This document shows, piece after piece, positions 1 to 9,087 of a stretch of DNA of 64,000 nucleotides. Position 1 is the stretch's first letter. Each line of letters begins with the position of its first letter. Origin of the DNA: RGIG5612 sp017511185 (GTDB taxonomy: Bacteria > Bacillota > Clostridia > Lachnospirales > Lachnospiraceae); contig JAFWLF010000104.1 in NCBI GenBank assembly GCA_017511185.1, forward strand, positions 74,244 through 138,243. The letters are read 5' to 3'. The position numbers were made by a program, and so were the translations under genes. A model generated the notes under the pieces. It saw only the letters and a program-made list of their open reading frames with translations, was not told the origin of the DNA and did not search any database.

Positions 1-205
1 TGAGCTTCTTTGCTACTTCGCTGAGAATAAAGGAATTGCACTCTCCAGAGAAAAAATTCTGAATAACGTCTGGAATTATGACTACTTTGGTGATGCAAGA
101 ACAATTGATACTCACGTTAAAAAGATCCGTTCCAAACTTGGAGATTGTGGTGATTATATTAAAACGATCTGGGGTATGGGATATAAATTTGAAGTGGATG
201 AGTAA
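1..205 (+). CDS. OmpR/PhoB-family response regulator, C-terminal part
   Basis: Only the last 67 codons are inside the window; the gene starts upstream. The reading frame beginning at base 2 runs open to the TAA at 203-205 and encodes a winged-helix DNA-binding domain: a segment ending in ILNNVWNYDYFGDART followed by the recognition helix TIDTHVKKIRSKLG and the wing ending GMGYKFEV, all typical of the PhoB/OmpR effector domain. The histidine kinase gene begins 3 bases after the stop, so the two are a co-transcribed two-component pair. The receiver domain is not visible, so the subfamily and signal cannot be named. Confidence 0.93.
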   Translation, partial: ELLCYFAENKGIALSREKILNNVWNYDYFGDARTIDTHVKKIRSKLGDCGDYIKTIWGMGYKFEVDE

Positions 206-208
206 TTC

Positions 209-1885
209 ATGAAAAAAGCCTCTTTAAAAGCGAAAACAATAACAATTCTGATCACGGCATTACTATTTGCTTTTGTGATCGGTTTTGTTTTTTGCAGCGT
301 TTTTTCAAGTGGTTATTATGAAAATATCAAGACAAGATCACTCATATCCCTGAATCAGCAGCTTAAACAAACTGATTTTAATAAAAATGAATTCAGGGAA
401 TTATCTGATTACTGTGAACAGAACAGCCTTTCGCTCCTGGTAGTCAATCCGGCAGGACTCCCTGTTTATTCTTACGGCAATTCCAGTATTCTGTTAAGTC
501 GTCTGGATGATATAACTTTTTTGGGAGAGCAGGACAACAGCAGAAATAAAGTCATTCGGCAGGAAGATAATCATACAATTCAGGAAGTGAGCGATGATCA
601 CGGCAAAATTCTTTACATAGAAGACTGGGGTTATCTGGATAACGGTTATTCCTATGTCGTCAGATCTTCTTTTCAAGGTGTTCAAAGAGAAGTGAAACAA
701 TCTTTGATATTTTTTAGTGTTATATGTGCAGCAATCCTGATCATTGCAGGTATTGTTATTTATTTTATTGTCAATTATTATACGAAGCCTCTTACAAATC
801 TGCTTGGATTCGTTCAGAATCTGAATGAAGGTGAGTTTGATACCAAATATACCTATAAGCATTTTCGGCAGGATGAAATTGGTCTTTTGGGGGAAAACCT
901 GAATCAGATTGGCGAAAAACTGCAAAGTATGATAGCAGAGCTGAAATCTTCCAACTTAAATCTGGAAAATGAATTAAAAGCCAAAACACAATTGGAACAG
1001 CAGCGCAAAAAATACCTGTCTGATGTCTCACATGAGTTAAAAACGCCAATCGCGCTGATTTCCGGATATGCAGAAGGACTAAAAGAAGGCATTTCTGATG
1101 ATCCGGAAGACAGGGCCTATTATTGTGATGTCATTATAGACGAAACGGAAAAAATGAATATACTGATCAAACGTCTTTCTGCGTTAAACCAGTTGGAACA
1201 GGGAACCAGTGCCGTCTCTCTGGAACGTTTTGACGTCATTGCCGTCATTAATGGCTTTTTGAATACGATGTCCATGATCATAGCTGAAAAGAATGTGGAT
1301 ATTTTCTTCGATAACAGCTATTCCGTATTTGTCTGGTCTGATGAGTTCTTATTTGAAGAAGCCTTTATGAATTACTTCAATAATGCACTCCATCATGTAG
1401 ATGAAAAACGGGTGATCCGGATCAATGTTGAAAAGAAAGAGAATAATAAAGTACGCATTACAATATTTAATACTGGCGTAAACATTCCAGAAGACGATCT
1501 GAATAAGATCTGGGAGGAATTTTACAAAGTGGATCAGGCAAGAACCAGAGAATATGGCGGAAGCGGCCTGGGACTTTCCATTGTAAAGGCGATTGCAGAT
1601 TCTCTGAATCAACAATGTGGAGTTGATAATCATCCGGAAGGAGTTTCTTTCTGGATCGAACTGGAATCAGCTGCAAGAACTGCTAATGAAGCAGAAGAAC
1701 CGCAAAAGCCGGAAAAGAAGCGGATCAAACTATCTGATATTCCTATCTGGCAGGCAGCTGTTGACAGGATCAAGAAAGATGACAGCAAGCCGAAAGTTGA
1801 GAAAAAAGTAAAAGAAGAGAAAAAGCAGAAAAAGGAAAAACAAAAGAAATCAAAGGAGGGCAGAAATGCCGCCAATCAGCAATGA
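209..1885 (+). CDS. Sensor histidine kinase, partner of the upstream regulator
   Basis: A 558-residue membrane histidine kinase. There is a transmembrane segment near residues 9-30, an extracytoplasmic sensor region to about 165, a second transmembrane segment around 167-190, then a HAMP linker, a HisKA domain with SDVSHELKTPIALISGYAEG (phospho-acceptor His275) and a HATPase domain with an N-box (NALHH) and a G-box (YGGSGLGLS). By family knowledge it autophosphorylates and passes the phosphate to the OmpR-type regulator encoded immediately upstream. The layout resembles VanS-like kinases, but the ligand cannot be deduced. After the catalytic domain there is an extra tail of about 60 residues, extremely rich in Lys and Glu (about 500-558). 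The final 20 bases overlap the start of ung. Confidence 0.92.
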   Translation: MKKASLKAKTITILITALLFAFVIGFVFCSVFSSGYYENIKTRSLISLNQQLKQTDFNKNEFRELSDYCEQNSLSLLVVNPAGLPVYSYGNSSILLSRLDDITFLGEQDNSRNKVIRQEDNHTIQEVSDDHGKILYIEDWGYLDNGYSYVVRSSFQGVQREVKQSLIFFSVICAAILIIAGIVIYFIVNYYTKPLTNLLGFVQNLNEGEFDTKYTYKHFRQDEIGLLGENLNQIGEKLQSMIAELKSSNLNLENELKAKTQLEQQRKKYLSDVSHELKTPIALISGYAEGLKEGISDDPEDRAYYCDVIIDETEKMNILIKRLSALNQLEQGTSAVSLERFDVIAVINGFLNTMSMIIAEKNVDIFFDNSYSVFVWSDEFLFEEAFMNYFNNALHHVDEKRVIRINVEKKENNKVRITIFNTGVNIPEDDLNKIWEEFYKVDQARTREYGGSGLGLSIVKAIADSLNQQCGVDNHPEGVSFWIELESAARTANEAEEPQKPEKKRIKLSDIPIWQAAVDRIKKDDSKPKVEKKVKEEKKQKKEKQKKSKEGRNAANQQ

Positions 1886-2534
1886 CTGGCTTTCCCCATT
1901 AAAAGAAGAATTCGGGAAAGAATACTATAAAAAACTATATCAGACTGTAAATGAAGAGTATAAAACGCATGTGATCTATCCGCCTGCAGATGATCTTTTT
2001 AATGCATTTCATTTCACACCGCTCCATGAAGTCAAGGTCGTTATTTTAGGACAAGATCCCTATCATAATGAAGGGCAGGCTCATGGATTGTGCTTTTCCG
2101 TGCAAAAGGGGGTAGAAATCCCGCCTTCACTTCTGAATATTTATAAAGAACTCCAGGACGATCTTAACTGTACCATGCCTTCCAGCGGCTATTTAAAAAA
2201 ATGGGCTGACCAGGGAGTATTGTTATTGAATACTGTTTTGACTGTACGCGCGCATGAAGCGAATTCCCATAAAGGAATAGGCTGGGAGGAATTTACTGAT
2301 GCAGCTATCCGTATTTTAAATGAACAGGACAGGCCGATCGTCTTTATGTTGTGGGGAAGTAATGCAAGAGAAAAGAAAAAAATGCTGAATAATCCAAAGC
2401 ACTTGATCCTGGAGGCACCGCATCCATCACCTTTATCTGCCTATCGGGGATTTTTCGGATGCAGACATTTTTCTAAATGCAATGCGTTTCTGATAAAAAA
2501 CGGATTAGATCCGATTGATTGGCAAATAGATTAA
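1866..2534 (+). CDS. ung: Uracil-DNA glycosylase
   Basis: Family 1 uracil-DNA glycosylase (222 residues, normal length), which removes uracil from DNA to start base excision repair. The water-activating loop GQDPYH is at residues 62-67 (catalytic Asp64) and the second active-site motif HPSPLSAYRGFFGCRHF starts at His186. The ATG at 1866 is preceded by a strong ribosome-binding site (AAAGGAGGGC) inside the 3' end of the kinase gene, so the two genes overlap by 20 bases and are probably translated from one transcript. A terminator follows directly. Confidence 0.97.
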   Translation: MPPISNDWLSPLKEEFGKEYYKKLYQTVNEEYKTHVIYPPADDLFNAFHFTPLHEVKVVILGQDPYHNEGQAHGLCFSVQKGVEIPPSLLNIYKELQDDLNCTMPSSGYLKKWADQGVLLLNTVLTVRAHEANSHKGIGWEEFTDAAIRILNEQDRPIVFMLWGSNAREKKKMLNNPKHLILEAPHPSPLSAYRGFFGCRHFSKCNAFLIKNGLDPIDWQID

Positions 2535-2558
2535 AAAAGAGCCCTTAGGCTCTTTTTT
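2533..2558. terminator. Bidirectional terminator between ung and the activase gene
   Basis: Perfect inverted repeat: AAAAAAGAGCC (2533-2543), loop CTTA, GGCTCTTTTTT (2548-2558). It has an A-run on the left and a T-run on the right, so it works for both convergent genes. The stop codon of the minus-strand gene (TTA at 2545-2547 on the plus strand) lies in the loop. Confidence 0.9.
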
Positions 2559-5500
2559 CTTTCTCTTTAGCATTATCTTTCGCCACAGACAGCATCAGCT
2601 TAATACGGTTAAGCTGATTGACTTCTGAAGCGCCTGGATCGAAATCGATGGCAACGATATTCGAATCCGGATTATGTTCCCGCAGAGTTTTGATCACACC
2701 TTTTCCCACTACGTGATTTGGAAGGCAGCCAAACGGCTGAACGCATACAATATTAGGAACACCGCTATGGATCAACTCCAGCATTTCGCCAGTCAGGAAC
2801 CATCCTTCACCGCTTTGATTGCCAAGTGAAACATAATGTGAAGCCATTTCTGCCAGATGAGAAATACTATCTGGGGCGATGTAATGTTTGCTTGCTAAAA
2901 GCTGCTTTCTTGCCGGAGCACGGAGATGCTCAAGCAATCGGATCCCAATAGTTGCCAGTGCGGAGTAGAACCAACCGGCACTATAGTTTTCTGCACGGAA
3001 ATAATTATTAAACAGACAATAGAGAAGAAAGTCCAGCAGATCCGGCATGACAGCCTCTGCGCCTTCTGCTTCTAATAGATCTGTGATATGGTTGTTGGCC
3101 ATTGGAGAGAACTTAACCAGGATTTCTCCAACAACGCCTACACGTGGTTTCGTAACATGTTTGCGCGGAAGTGTATCAAATTCATGAACGATGTTCTTTA
3201 TCAGCTTTTTCACTTTTCTGCGGCTGAACGTTTTTTTACGGATCTCTTCTACGCAAATATTCCGCCATTTCTGATAAAGGGCATCCGTGCTTCCCGGTTC
3301 TGCTTCATAAGGACGTGTCGCATTGATTAGACGCATCAAAAGATCCCCGATCACAACAGCATATATACCTTTATAAGCCAGCGGCAATGATAGTTTAAAA
3401 CCGGAATTTTTTTCCAAACCAAAAGAAAGAGAAATAACCGGAATATGTCCAAAACCTGCTTTTTCTAAAGCTCTTCGGATAAAACTGATATAGTTTGTTG
3501 CACGACAGCCGCCGCCCGTCTGTGTGATCAACAGAGCTGTACGGGAAAGATCATACCTCCCGGATAACAAAGCAGCCATCATCTGTCCAACAACAATTGT
3601 AGATGGATAGCAGGCATCGTTATTTACATATTTTAATCCGACATCTACGGATTCTTTTGTATCATTATCCAGGATCACAAGATCATAACCTTCTACCTGG
3701 AACGCTTCTTTTACTAAATCAAACTGGATCGGAGCCATCTGTGGAGCCAGGATCGTGTAATTACGGGATTTCATTTCTGATGTAAATTCCACTCTGTTAT
3801 ATGCAGTGGAACGAAGTTCCCGTTTTTTATGAGCACGTTCCTGGGCTTTGATCGCAGAAAGAAGAGAACGGATCCTGATCCTTGCAGCTCCAAGATTACT
3901 GATCTCATCAATCTTCAAAACGGTATAGATTTTTCCTGAATTCGAAAGAATATCACTTACACAGTCAGTAGTAACAGCATCGAGCCCGCATCCAAACGAA
4001 AACAGCTGGATCAGATCCAGATAATCCGTCCTTTTAACAAAGTTGGCAGCACGGTAGAGCCTTGAATGGTACATCCATTGATCAGATACGATTAAAGGAC
4101 GTTCTACAGTACCAAGTTGTGAGACACTGTCTTCTGAAAGAACAGCAATACCGTAAGAAGTGATCAGTTCCGGAATACCATGATTGATTTCCGGATCTAC
4201 ATGATACGGACGGCCTGCAAGTACAATACCGTGACGGTTTTCTTTTTGCAGCCATGCAATTGTTTTTTCGCCTTCTGCCTGGATTTCTGCACGAACATTT
4301 GCAAGCTCTTTCCAGCCTTTATCCGCCGCTTTAATGATTTCAGTTGATGAAAAGCCAAATTCTTCTGTTGCAAAGACGCGGATCAGACCTTCCGTAAAGA
4401 TCCTGAAATTAGTCATCGAAAAGAATGGATGAATGAAAGTAACACCCTGATTCTTTAAATCTTCGACGTTGTTTTTTATATTTTCCGGATAGGTAGCAAC
4501 AATCGGACAGTTGAAATGATTGTTCGCATCCGGAGTCTCAATACGTTCAAACGCGATGGAAGGGTAGAAGATCTTCTTGATACCCTGATTGATCAGCCAT
4601 TGAATATGTCCGTGCGTCAGTTTTGCCGGATAACATTCCGATTCGGAAGGAATTGTTTCAATACCCAATTCATAAATAGATCTTGAAGAAAGAGGGGATA
4701 AAACAACACGATATCCAAGTTCCTTAAAGAAAACCGCCCAGAATGGATAGTTTTCATACATATTCAGTGAACGTGGAATGCCGATTTCTCCTTTCGGAGC
4801 ATCTTCCAACGCTAACGGTTCATAGTCGAAAGTACGTTTTAATTTGAATTCAAAAAGGTTCGGAACAGATTCAGAGACTTTTTCTTTCCCTAATCCCTTC
4901 TCACAACGATTACCGGAAATAAATCTTCTTCCTCCGGAGAAGTTATTGATCGTCAAAAGACAATGATTGGTACACCCTTTGCAGCGGGTCAAAGTCGTCT
5001 TAAATTCCAGCGCGATCATCTCATCGAAGGAAAGCATGCGGGTGGAACGTTCTTCTTCCGGCAGATCATAATACCGTTCTCTGGCAATCAGTGCTGCTCC
5101 GAAAGCTCCCATCAGTCCAGCGATATCCGGACGTATCACATTACGGCCAATCGTTTTTTCAAACGCACGGAGGATGGCATCATTATAAAAAGTGCCGCCC
5201 TGAACAACAATATTTTTCCCTAATTGGTCCGGATTGACTAATTTGATGACTTTATATAAAGCATTTTTGATAACAGAGTAAGAAAGACCGGCAGAAATAT
5301 CTGAAATATCAGCGCCTTCTTTCTGCGCCTGTTTCACATTAGAATTCATGAAAACCGTGCAGCGGGTTCCCAGATCTGTTGGGCTTTTTGCAAATAAAGC
5401 TGCTTCTGCAAACTCCACAACAGTCCGGTTCATAGACATCGCAAAGTTTTCAATAAATGATCCACAGCCAGAAGAGCATGCTTCATTCAAAAGGACGGAA

Positions 5501-6804
5501 TCAATGACACCATCTTTGATCCGCATATATTTCATATCCTGTCCGCCGATATCCAGAATACAGTCTACTTCCGGATCAAAAAATCTGGCAGCATAATAAT
5601 GCGCCACAGTTTCCACCTCACCGCCATCCAGCAGCAGAGCTTCCTTCAGCAGAAATTCACCATATCCTGTAGAACAGGAGTAAACCAGCTCGGCGTCATC
5701 AGGGATCAATTCTTTTAATTCCTTAATAGCAATCTGTGTTGTTGCAATCGGGCTGGCATTATTATTGCTATAGAAAGACCAGAGAAGAGTACCATCTTCA
5801 CTGATCACAACGATCTTTGTTGTTGTAGAACCGGCATCAATCCCAAGAAAACACTTTCCGTGATAATCTCTGATGTCGGCCTTTTTAATATTCGTACTGT
5901 TATGTCTGTTCTTGAACTCTCTGTACTCATCCATAGAAGCAAACAAAGGCTCCATACGGGAAAGTTCGCTAGGAATATTGATCCCATGGTCAAGTTTTTC
6001 GAACAGCTGTACTGAATCAACGCAGCAGGATGCATCATAATTCATGGCTGCACCGATTGCCGCAAACAAATGTGAATTATCCGGATGGATAATTGCATCT
6101 CCTTCCAGTTTTAATGTCCGGATAAATGCCTGACGAAGTTCAGAAAGGAAGTGAAGAGGTCCTCCCAAAAAGGCAACATTACCCCGGATCGGCTTGCCGC
6201 AGGCTAGACCGGAAATAGTCTGATTGACCACTGCCTGGAAAATAGAAGCTGCAAGGTCTTCGCGGGTAGCTCCTTCATTGATCAGAGGCTGAATATCTGT
6301 TTTTGCAAAAACGCCGCAGCGGGCAGCAATCGGATATATTGTTTTATAATTCTTTGCGTAATTATTCAGTCCTTCAGCATCTGTCTGGAGAAGATCTGCC
6401 ATCTGGTCAATAAATGAACCGGTACCTCCCGCACAGATCCCATTCATCCGCTGTTCAATTCCATTTGTAAAATAAACGATTTTTGCGTCTTCACCACCTA
6501 ATTCAATGGCGACGTCAACATGAGGGGCAGTATGAAGAAGTGATTTGGAAACAGCCACAACTTCCTGTACGAACGGAACTTCCAGATGTTTGGACAAAGC
6601 AAGACCGCCGGAACCAGTTACAACCGGATAAAGTTGTATTTGCCCCAGCGTTTCATTGATTTCTTTGATCAGTTCAGCAAGCGTGCTCTGGATATTGGCA
6701 TAGTGGCGTTTATAATCTGCAAACAGAAGTTCCTCGTTTTCATCAAGGACAGCCACTTTAATGGTTGTTGAGCCAATATCAATGCCCAGCTTTTTGATGC
6801 TCAT
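2545..6804 (-). CDS. Giant acyl-CoA dehydratase activase / 2-hydroxyacyl-CoA dehydratase-like fusion
   Basis: About 1,419 residues. It contains two consecutive ASKHA-type activase modules (BcrA/BadF/HgdC family): the first begins LGIDIGSTTIK and the second FLGIDAGSTTTK near residue 320. Each has its cysteine motifs: Cys124 (GICAGGTGSF) and Cys163 (ARCGVF) in the first, NEACSSGCGSF and TRCTVF in the second, matching the [4Fe-4S] ligands of HgdC. The C-terminal half resembles DUF2229 and the HgdB-like dehydratase subunit (IPRSLNMYENYPFW, GGGCRATNY). Activases use ATP to inject a low-potential electron into a 2-hydroxyacyl-CoA dehydratase or a double-cubane reductase; here activator and acceptor-like parts are on one chain. 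The substrate of this single-chain family is not established. I start it at the ATG at 6804 rather than the in-frame GTG at 6831, because the nucleotide-binding motif begins six residues later and a promoter overlaps the upstream codons. Confidence 0.88.
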   Translation of the reverse strand: MSIKKLGIDIGSTTIKVAVLDENEELLFADYKRHYANIQSTLAELIKEINETLGQIQLYPVVTGSGGLALSKHLEVPFVQEVVAVSKSLLHTAPHVDVAIELGGEDAKIVYFTNGIEQRMNGICAGGTGSFIDQMADLLQTDAEGLNNYAKNYKTIYPIAARCGVFAKTDIQPLINEGATREDLAASIFQAVVNQTISGLACGKPIRGNVAFLGGPLHFLSELRQAFIRTLKLEGDAIIHPDNSHLFAAIGAAMNYDASCCVDSVQLFEKLDHGINIPSELSRMEPLFASMDEYREFKNRHNSTNIKKADIRDYHGKCFLGIDAGSTTTKIVVISEDGTLLWSFYSNNNASPIATTQIAIKELKELIPDDAELVYSCSTGYGEFLLKEALLLDGGEVETVAHYYAARFFDPEVDCILDIGGQDMKYMRIKDGVIDSVLLNEACSSGCGSFIENFAMSMNRTVVEFAEAALFAKSPTDLGTRCTVFMNSNVKQAQKEGADISDISAGLSYSVIKNALYKVIKLVNPDQLGKNIVVQGGTFYNDAILRAFEKTIGRNVIRPDIAGLMGAFGAALIARERYYDLPEEERSTRMLSFDEMIALEFKTTLTRCKGCTNHCLLTINNFSGGRRFISGNRCEKGLGKEKVSESVPNLFEFKLKRTFDYEPLALEDAPKGEIGIPRSLNMYENYPFWAVFFKELGYRVVLSPLSSRSIYELGIETIPSESECYPAKLTHGHIQWLINQGIKKIFYPSIAFERIETPDANNHFNCPIVATYPENIKNNVEDLKNQGVTFIHPFFSMTNFRIFTEGLIRVFATEEFGFSSTEIIKAADKGWKELANVRAEIQAEGEKTIAWLQKENRHGIVLAGRPYHVDPEINHGIPELITSYGIAVLSEDSVSQLGTVERPLIVSDQWMYHSRLYRAANFVKRTDYLDLIQLFSFGCGLDAVTTDCVSDILSNSGKIYTVLKIDEISNLGAARIRIRSLLSAIKAQERAHKKRELRSTAYNRVEFTSEMKSRNYTILAPQMAPIQFDLVKEAFQVEGYDLVILDNDTKESVDVGLKYVNNDACYPSTIVVGQMMAALLSGRYDLSRTALLITQTGGGCRATNYISFIRRALEKAGFGHIPVISLSFGLEKNSGFKLSLPLAYKGIYAVVIGDLLMRLINATRPYEAEPGSTDALYQKWRNICVEEIRKKTFSRRKVKKLIKNIVHEFDTLPRKHVTKPRVGVVGEILVKFSPMANNHITDLLEAEGAEAVMPDLLDFLLYCLFNNYFRAENYSAGWFYSALATIGIRLLEHLRAPARKQLLASKHYIAPDSISHLAEMASHYVSLGNQSGEGWFLTGEMLELIHSGVPNIVCVQPFGCLPNHVVGKGVIKTLREHNPDSNIVAIDFDPGASEVNQLNRIKLMLSVAKDNAKEKEKRA

Positions 6805-6813
6805 GACGCGCAG

Positions 6814-6842
6814 ATTATATACTAATTCCACAATTTTGTGAA
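6814..6842 (-). promoter_or_regulatory. Promoter of the activase gene, predicting a leaderless mRNA
   Basis: On the minus strand, TTCACA (6837-6842) and TATAAT (6814-6819) are separated by 17 bases. The expected start is near 6807 (G), three bases before the ATG at 6804, and no Shine-Dalgarno sequence is present. The transcript should be essentially leaderless. Confidence 0.75.
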
Positions 6843-6872
6843 GTTGTTTTTGTGAAAGTTTTGTAAAAGACC

Positions 6873-6901
6873 TTTTATATAAAAAATTCCTGTGCTATAA
6901 T
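6873..6901 (+). promoter_or_regulatory. Extended -10 promoter of the rhomboid-like gene, predicting a leaderless mRNA
   Basis: TGCTATAAT (6893-6901) is a perfect extended -10 element. Only a weak -35 (TTTTAT, 6873-6878) is present. The expected start is at 6908-6909, coinciding with the ATG at 6909. No Shine-Dalgarno sequence is possible in that arrangement. Confidence 0.65.
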
Positions 6902-6908
6902 GTTGCGC

Positions 6909-7976
6909 ATGTTAAATAAAATAGAACGAAAAATTGGCAAGTATGCCATCAAGAACTTAATCTACTATATTTTAGGCGGATATGTGATCGGTTATATCCT
7001 GCTTCTGACAAACACCCGACTAGGCTGGTATCAGTATATTACGCTGGAACCTGCTTTAGTCATGAAAGGTCAGGTTTGGAGACTGTTTACATGGATCTGC
7101 ACCGTTCCGCAGTCTTTAAGCTTCTTTGTCATCTTTATGTTCCTGTTGTATTTCTTTATCGGAAGAAGTCTGGAACAGAATATGGGGGCTTTCAAATATA
7201 ATCTTTACATGTTCTCCGGATGGTTCTTTACCACGTTAGGGGCTATGATCGTGTACTGGATCTCCTACGGTATTTCCGGTGCTTCCGGTGCTATTTCCAT
7301 GAATGTCAGCACTTATTATCTGAATTTAGCCTCATTTCTGGCTTTTGCCGTGCTTTTTCCGGATGTCAGGGTCTACCTTTTTGGCATTTTGCCGATCAAA
7401 GTAAAATGGCTGGCATGGATCGATGTCGCTTATCTTGCGTTTACGATCATAACCAGTATCATTGCGCTGATCGGTCTGCCGAACCAGTCCGTGCAGCAGG
7501 CAATCTCTGCATATGGGTTGACGCCATCCTTTGCAAAAGCAGCGATCATTACTGACATTTTTTCAATTTTTATTTCACTTCTTAATTTTATTATTTTCTT
7601 TGTCGCTACAAGGAATTATAAAAAAATCTCTCCAAAAGAGATCAAAAGAAAAATGGAATTCCGGAAAAATGTCCGCCAGGGATATACGGAAAACAGAAGA
7701 GGGTTTGATCAGGATACATCCAGATCATCCAGCCGCAGAGATTCGTTTTTCGGATATGGTGGGTTTGAGCCAAAAACGAACAGACCAAATCAGCAGGAGG
7801 GACAAAAGCAATCTACGTTCTCTTCCGGTAATATGCTGATCCACAGATGTTCTATCTGCGGACGGACAAATCTTACGAACCCGGAACTGACGTTCCGTTA
7901 TTGTTCCAAATGCGCAGGAAATCATGAGTATTGCCAGGACCATCTGTTTACTCATGTACATGTTAATAACGAATAA
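6909..7976 (+). CDS. Rhomboid-fold membrane protein, probably inactive, with zinc-binding tail
   Basis: 355 residues with about six hydrophobic segments between residues 16 and 232. It carries rhomboid landmarks: the loop-1 Trp-Arg pair (W57 R58 in GQVWRLFT) and a GASG motif (124-127). There is no histidine anywhere in the membrane domain, so the Ser-His protease dyad cannot form; this resembles derlin or TMEM115-type pseudoproteases. A basic, low-complexity linker (about 235-305) leads to a C-terminal cysteine/histidine cluster (Cys314, 317, 332, 335, 342 and several His), a likely zinc ribbon. I start it at ATG 6909; the ATG at 6900 overlaps the -10 element. The partner or substrate is unknown. 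The Nudix gene follows 38 bases later on the same strand. Confidence 0.78.
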   Translation: MLNKIERKIGKYAIKNLIYYILGGYVIGYILLLTNTRLGWYQYITLEPALVMKGQVWRLFTWICTVPQSLSFFVIFMFLLYFFIGRSLEQNMGAFKYNLYMFSGWFFTTLGAMIVYWISYGISGASGAISMNVSTYYLNLASFLAFAVLFPDVRVYLFGILPIKVKWLAWIDVAYLAFTIITSIIALIGLPNQSVQQAISAYGLTPSFAKAAIITDIFSIFISLLNFIIFFVATRNYKKISPKEIKRKMEFRKNVRQGYTENRRGFDQDTSRSSSRRDSFFGYGGFEPKTNRPNQQEGQKQSTFSSGNMLIHRCSICGRTNLTNPELTFRYCSKCAGNHEYCQDHLFTHVHVNNE

Positions 7977-8014
7977 ATAATACTAATCCAGACAGAACAC
8001 AGGGAGGACTGTAC

Positions 8015-8458
8015 ATGAACGAAGCAGTTAGCTGTGGCGGAGTTGTCATATATCGGGGAAAGATCCTTTTACTGTTTAAAAAGTATCACGACCGCTATAA
8101 TGGCTGGGTGCTGCCAAAAGGGACCGTGGAACCGGGAGAAGATTTCAAAAACACAGCGGTCAGAGAAGTTAAAGAAGAATCCGGGGCAAATGCAAATGTA
8201 GTGAAATACATCGGTGACAGTGCATACGAGTTTAAAACACCGGAGGGACTGATCAGTAAAACGGTACATTGGTATCTGATGAATGCAGACAGTTATTACA
8301 GCAAACCACAGAAAGAGGAATTCTTCACTGATTCCGGGTATTATAAATTTCATGAAGCAATCTATCTGCTGAAATATGATAATGAACGTGCGATCCTCCA
8401 GCAGGCGTATGATGAATACACGGATCTTAAGAAAAACGGCTTATGGGTGAACCGGTAA
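8015..8458 (+). CDS. Nudix hydrolase
   Basis: 147-residue Nudix-fold protein. The Nudix box is complete: G at the start of GTVEPGEDFKNTAVREVKEE with the REVKEESG helix that binds the divalent cation. The N-terminus (SCGGVVIYRGKILLLFKKY) is like the small housecleaning NUDIX enzymes related to MutT or diadenosine polyphosphate hydrolases, but the substrate cannot be assigned from sequence. A good ribosome-binding site (GGGAGG) precedes ATG 8015. It overlaps queH by 16 bases, so the two are translationally coupled. Confidence 0.9.
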   Translation: MNEAVSCGGVVIYRGKILLLFKKYHDRYNGWVLPKGTVEPGEDFKNTAVREVKEESGANANVVKYIGDSAYEFKTPEGLISKTVHWYLMNADSYYSKPQKEEFFTDSGYYKFHEAIYLLKYDNERAILQQAYDEYTDLKKNGLWVNR

Positions 8459-9087
8459 AACAAGAACAAAAGCTTAATTATCAGAAAGAACTGGACCATA
8501 TCCTGGAAGGGGTTTTGTGCAAGGACACAAAACCTTCTTTATTGCTTCACAGCTGCTGCGGCCCTTGCAGCAGTTATTGTTTATCTTATCTTCATCAATT
8601 CTTTAAAATAACAGTATTTTATTTTAATCCCAATATCGATCCGAAAGAAGAGTATGAACATCGTCTGTCCGTTCAAAAGCATCTGATCGGTCGGCTGAAT
8701 GAAGATCTTTCCACACAGATTGACCTTCTGGAAGGGGAATACGATCATGATGCCTTTTTATCAGCGGCAAAAGGACTGGAAGAAGAACCGGAAGGCGGAA
8801 AAAGATGCCGGGAGTGCTTTTACCTTCGTTTAAACGAGACACATAAGAAGGCAATGGAACTGGGTTTCGATTATTACGGGACAACTCTGACTGTCAGTCC
8901 ACATAAAAATGCTGTGCTGATCAATGAGATTGGCTCACAAATAGCAGGAATTGATGATAATAAACAGGTTTTATGGCTTCCATCTGATTTTAAAAAGAAG
9001 AACGGATATCAGATTTCTATAGAATTATCCAGGAAATATGACCTTTACCGCCAGGATTACTGTGGATGTGAATTTGCCCGTAAATAA
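8443..9087 (+). CDS. queH: Epoxyqueuosine reductase QueH
   Basis: 214-residue member of the DUF208/QueH family, the non-cobalamin enzyme that reduces epoxyqueuosine to queuosine in tRNA, the last step of queuosine synthesis. Visible hallmarks are the adjacent cysteines in LLHSCCGPCSSY near the N-terminus, the paired CRECFYLR motif in the middle, and the C-terminal DYCGCEFA. These cysteines bind the iron-sulfur cluster and a second metal site in the family. The start overlaps the Nudix gene. No other queuosine gene lies in the window. Confidence 0.93.
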   Translation: MGEPVKQEQKLNYQKELDHILEGVLCKDTKPSLLLHSCCGPCSSYCLSYLHQFFKITVFYFNPNIDPKEEYEHRLSVQKHLIGRLNEDLSTQIDLLEGEYDHDAFLSAAKGLEEEPEGGKRCRECFYLRLNETHKKAMELGFDYYGTTLTVSPHKNAVLINEIGSQIAGIDDNKQVLWLPSDFKKKNGYQISIELSRKYDLYRQDYCGCEFARK

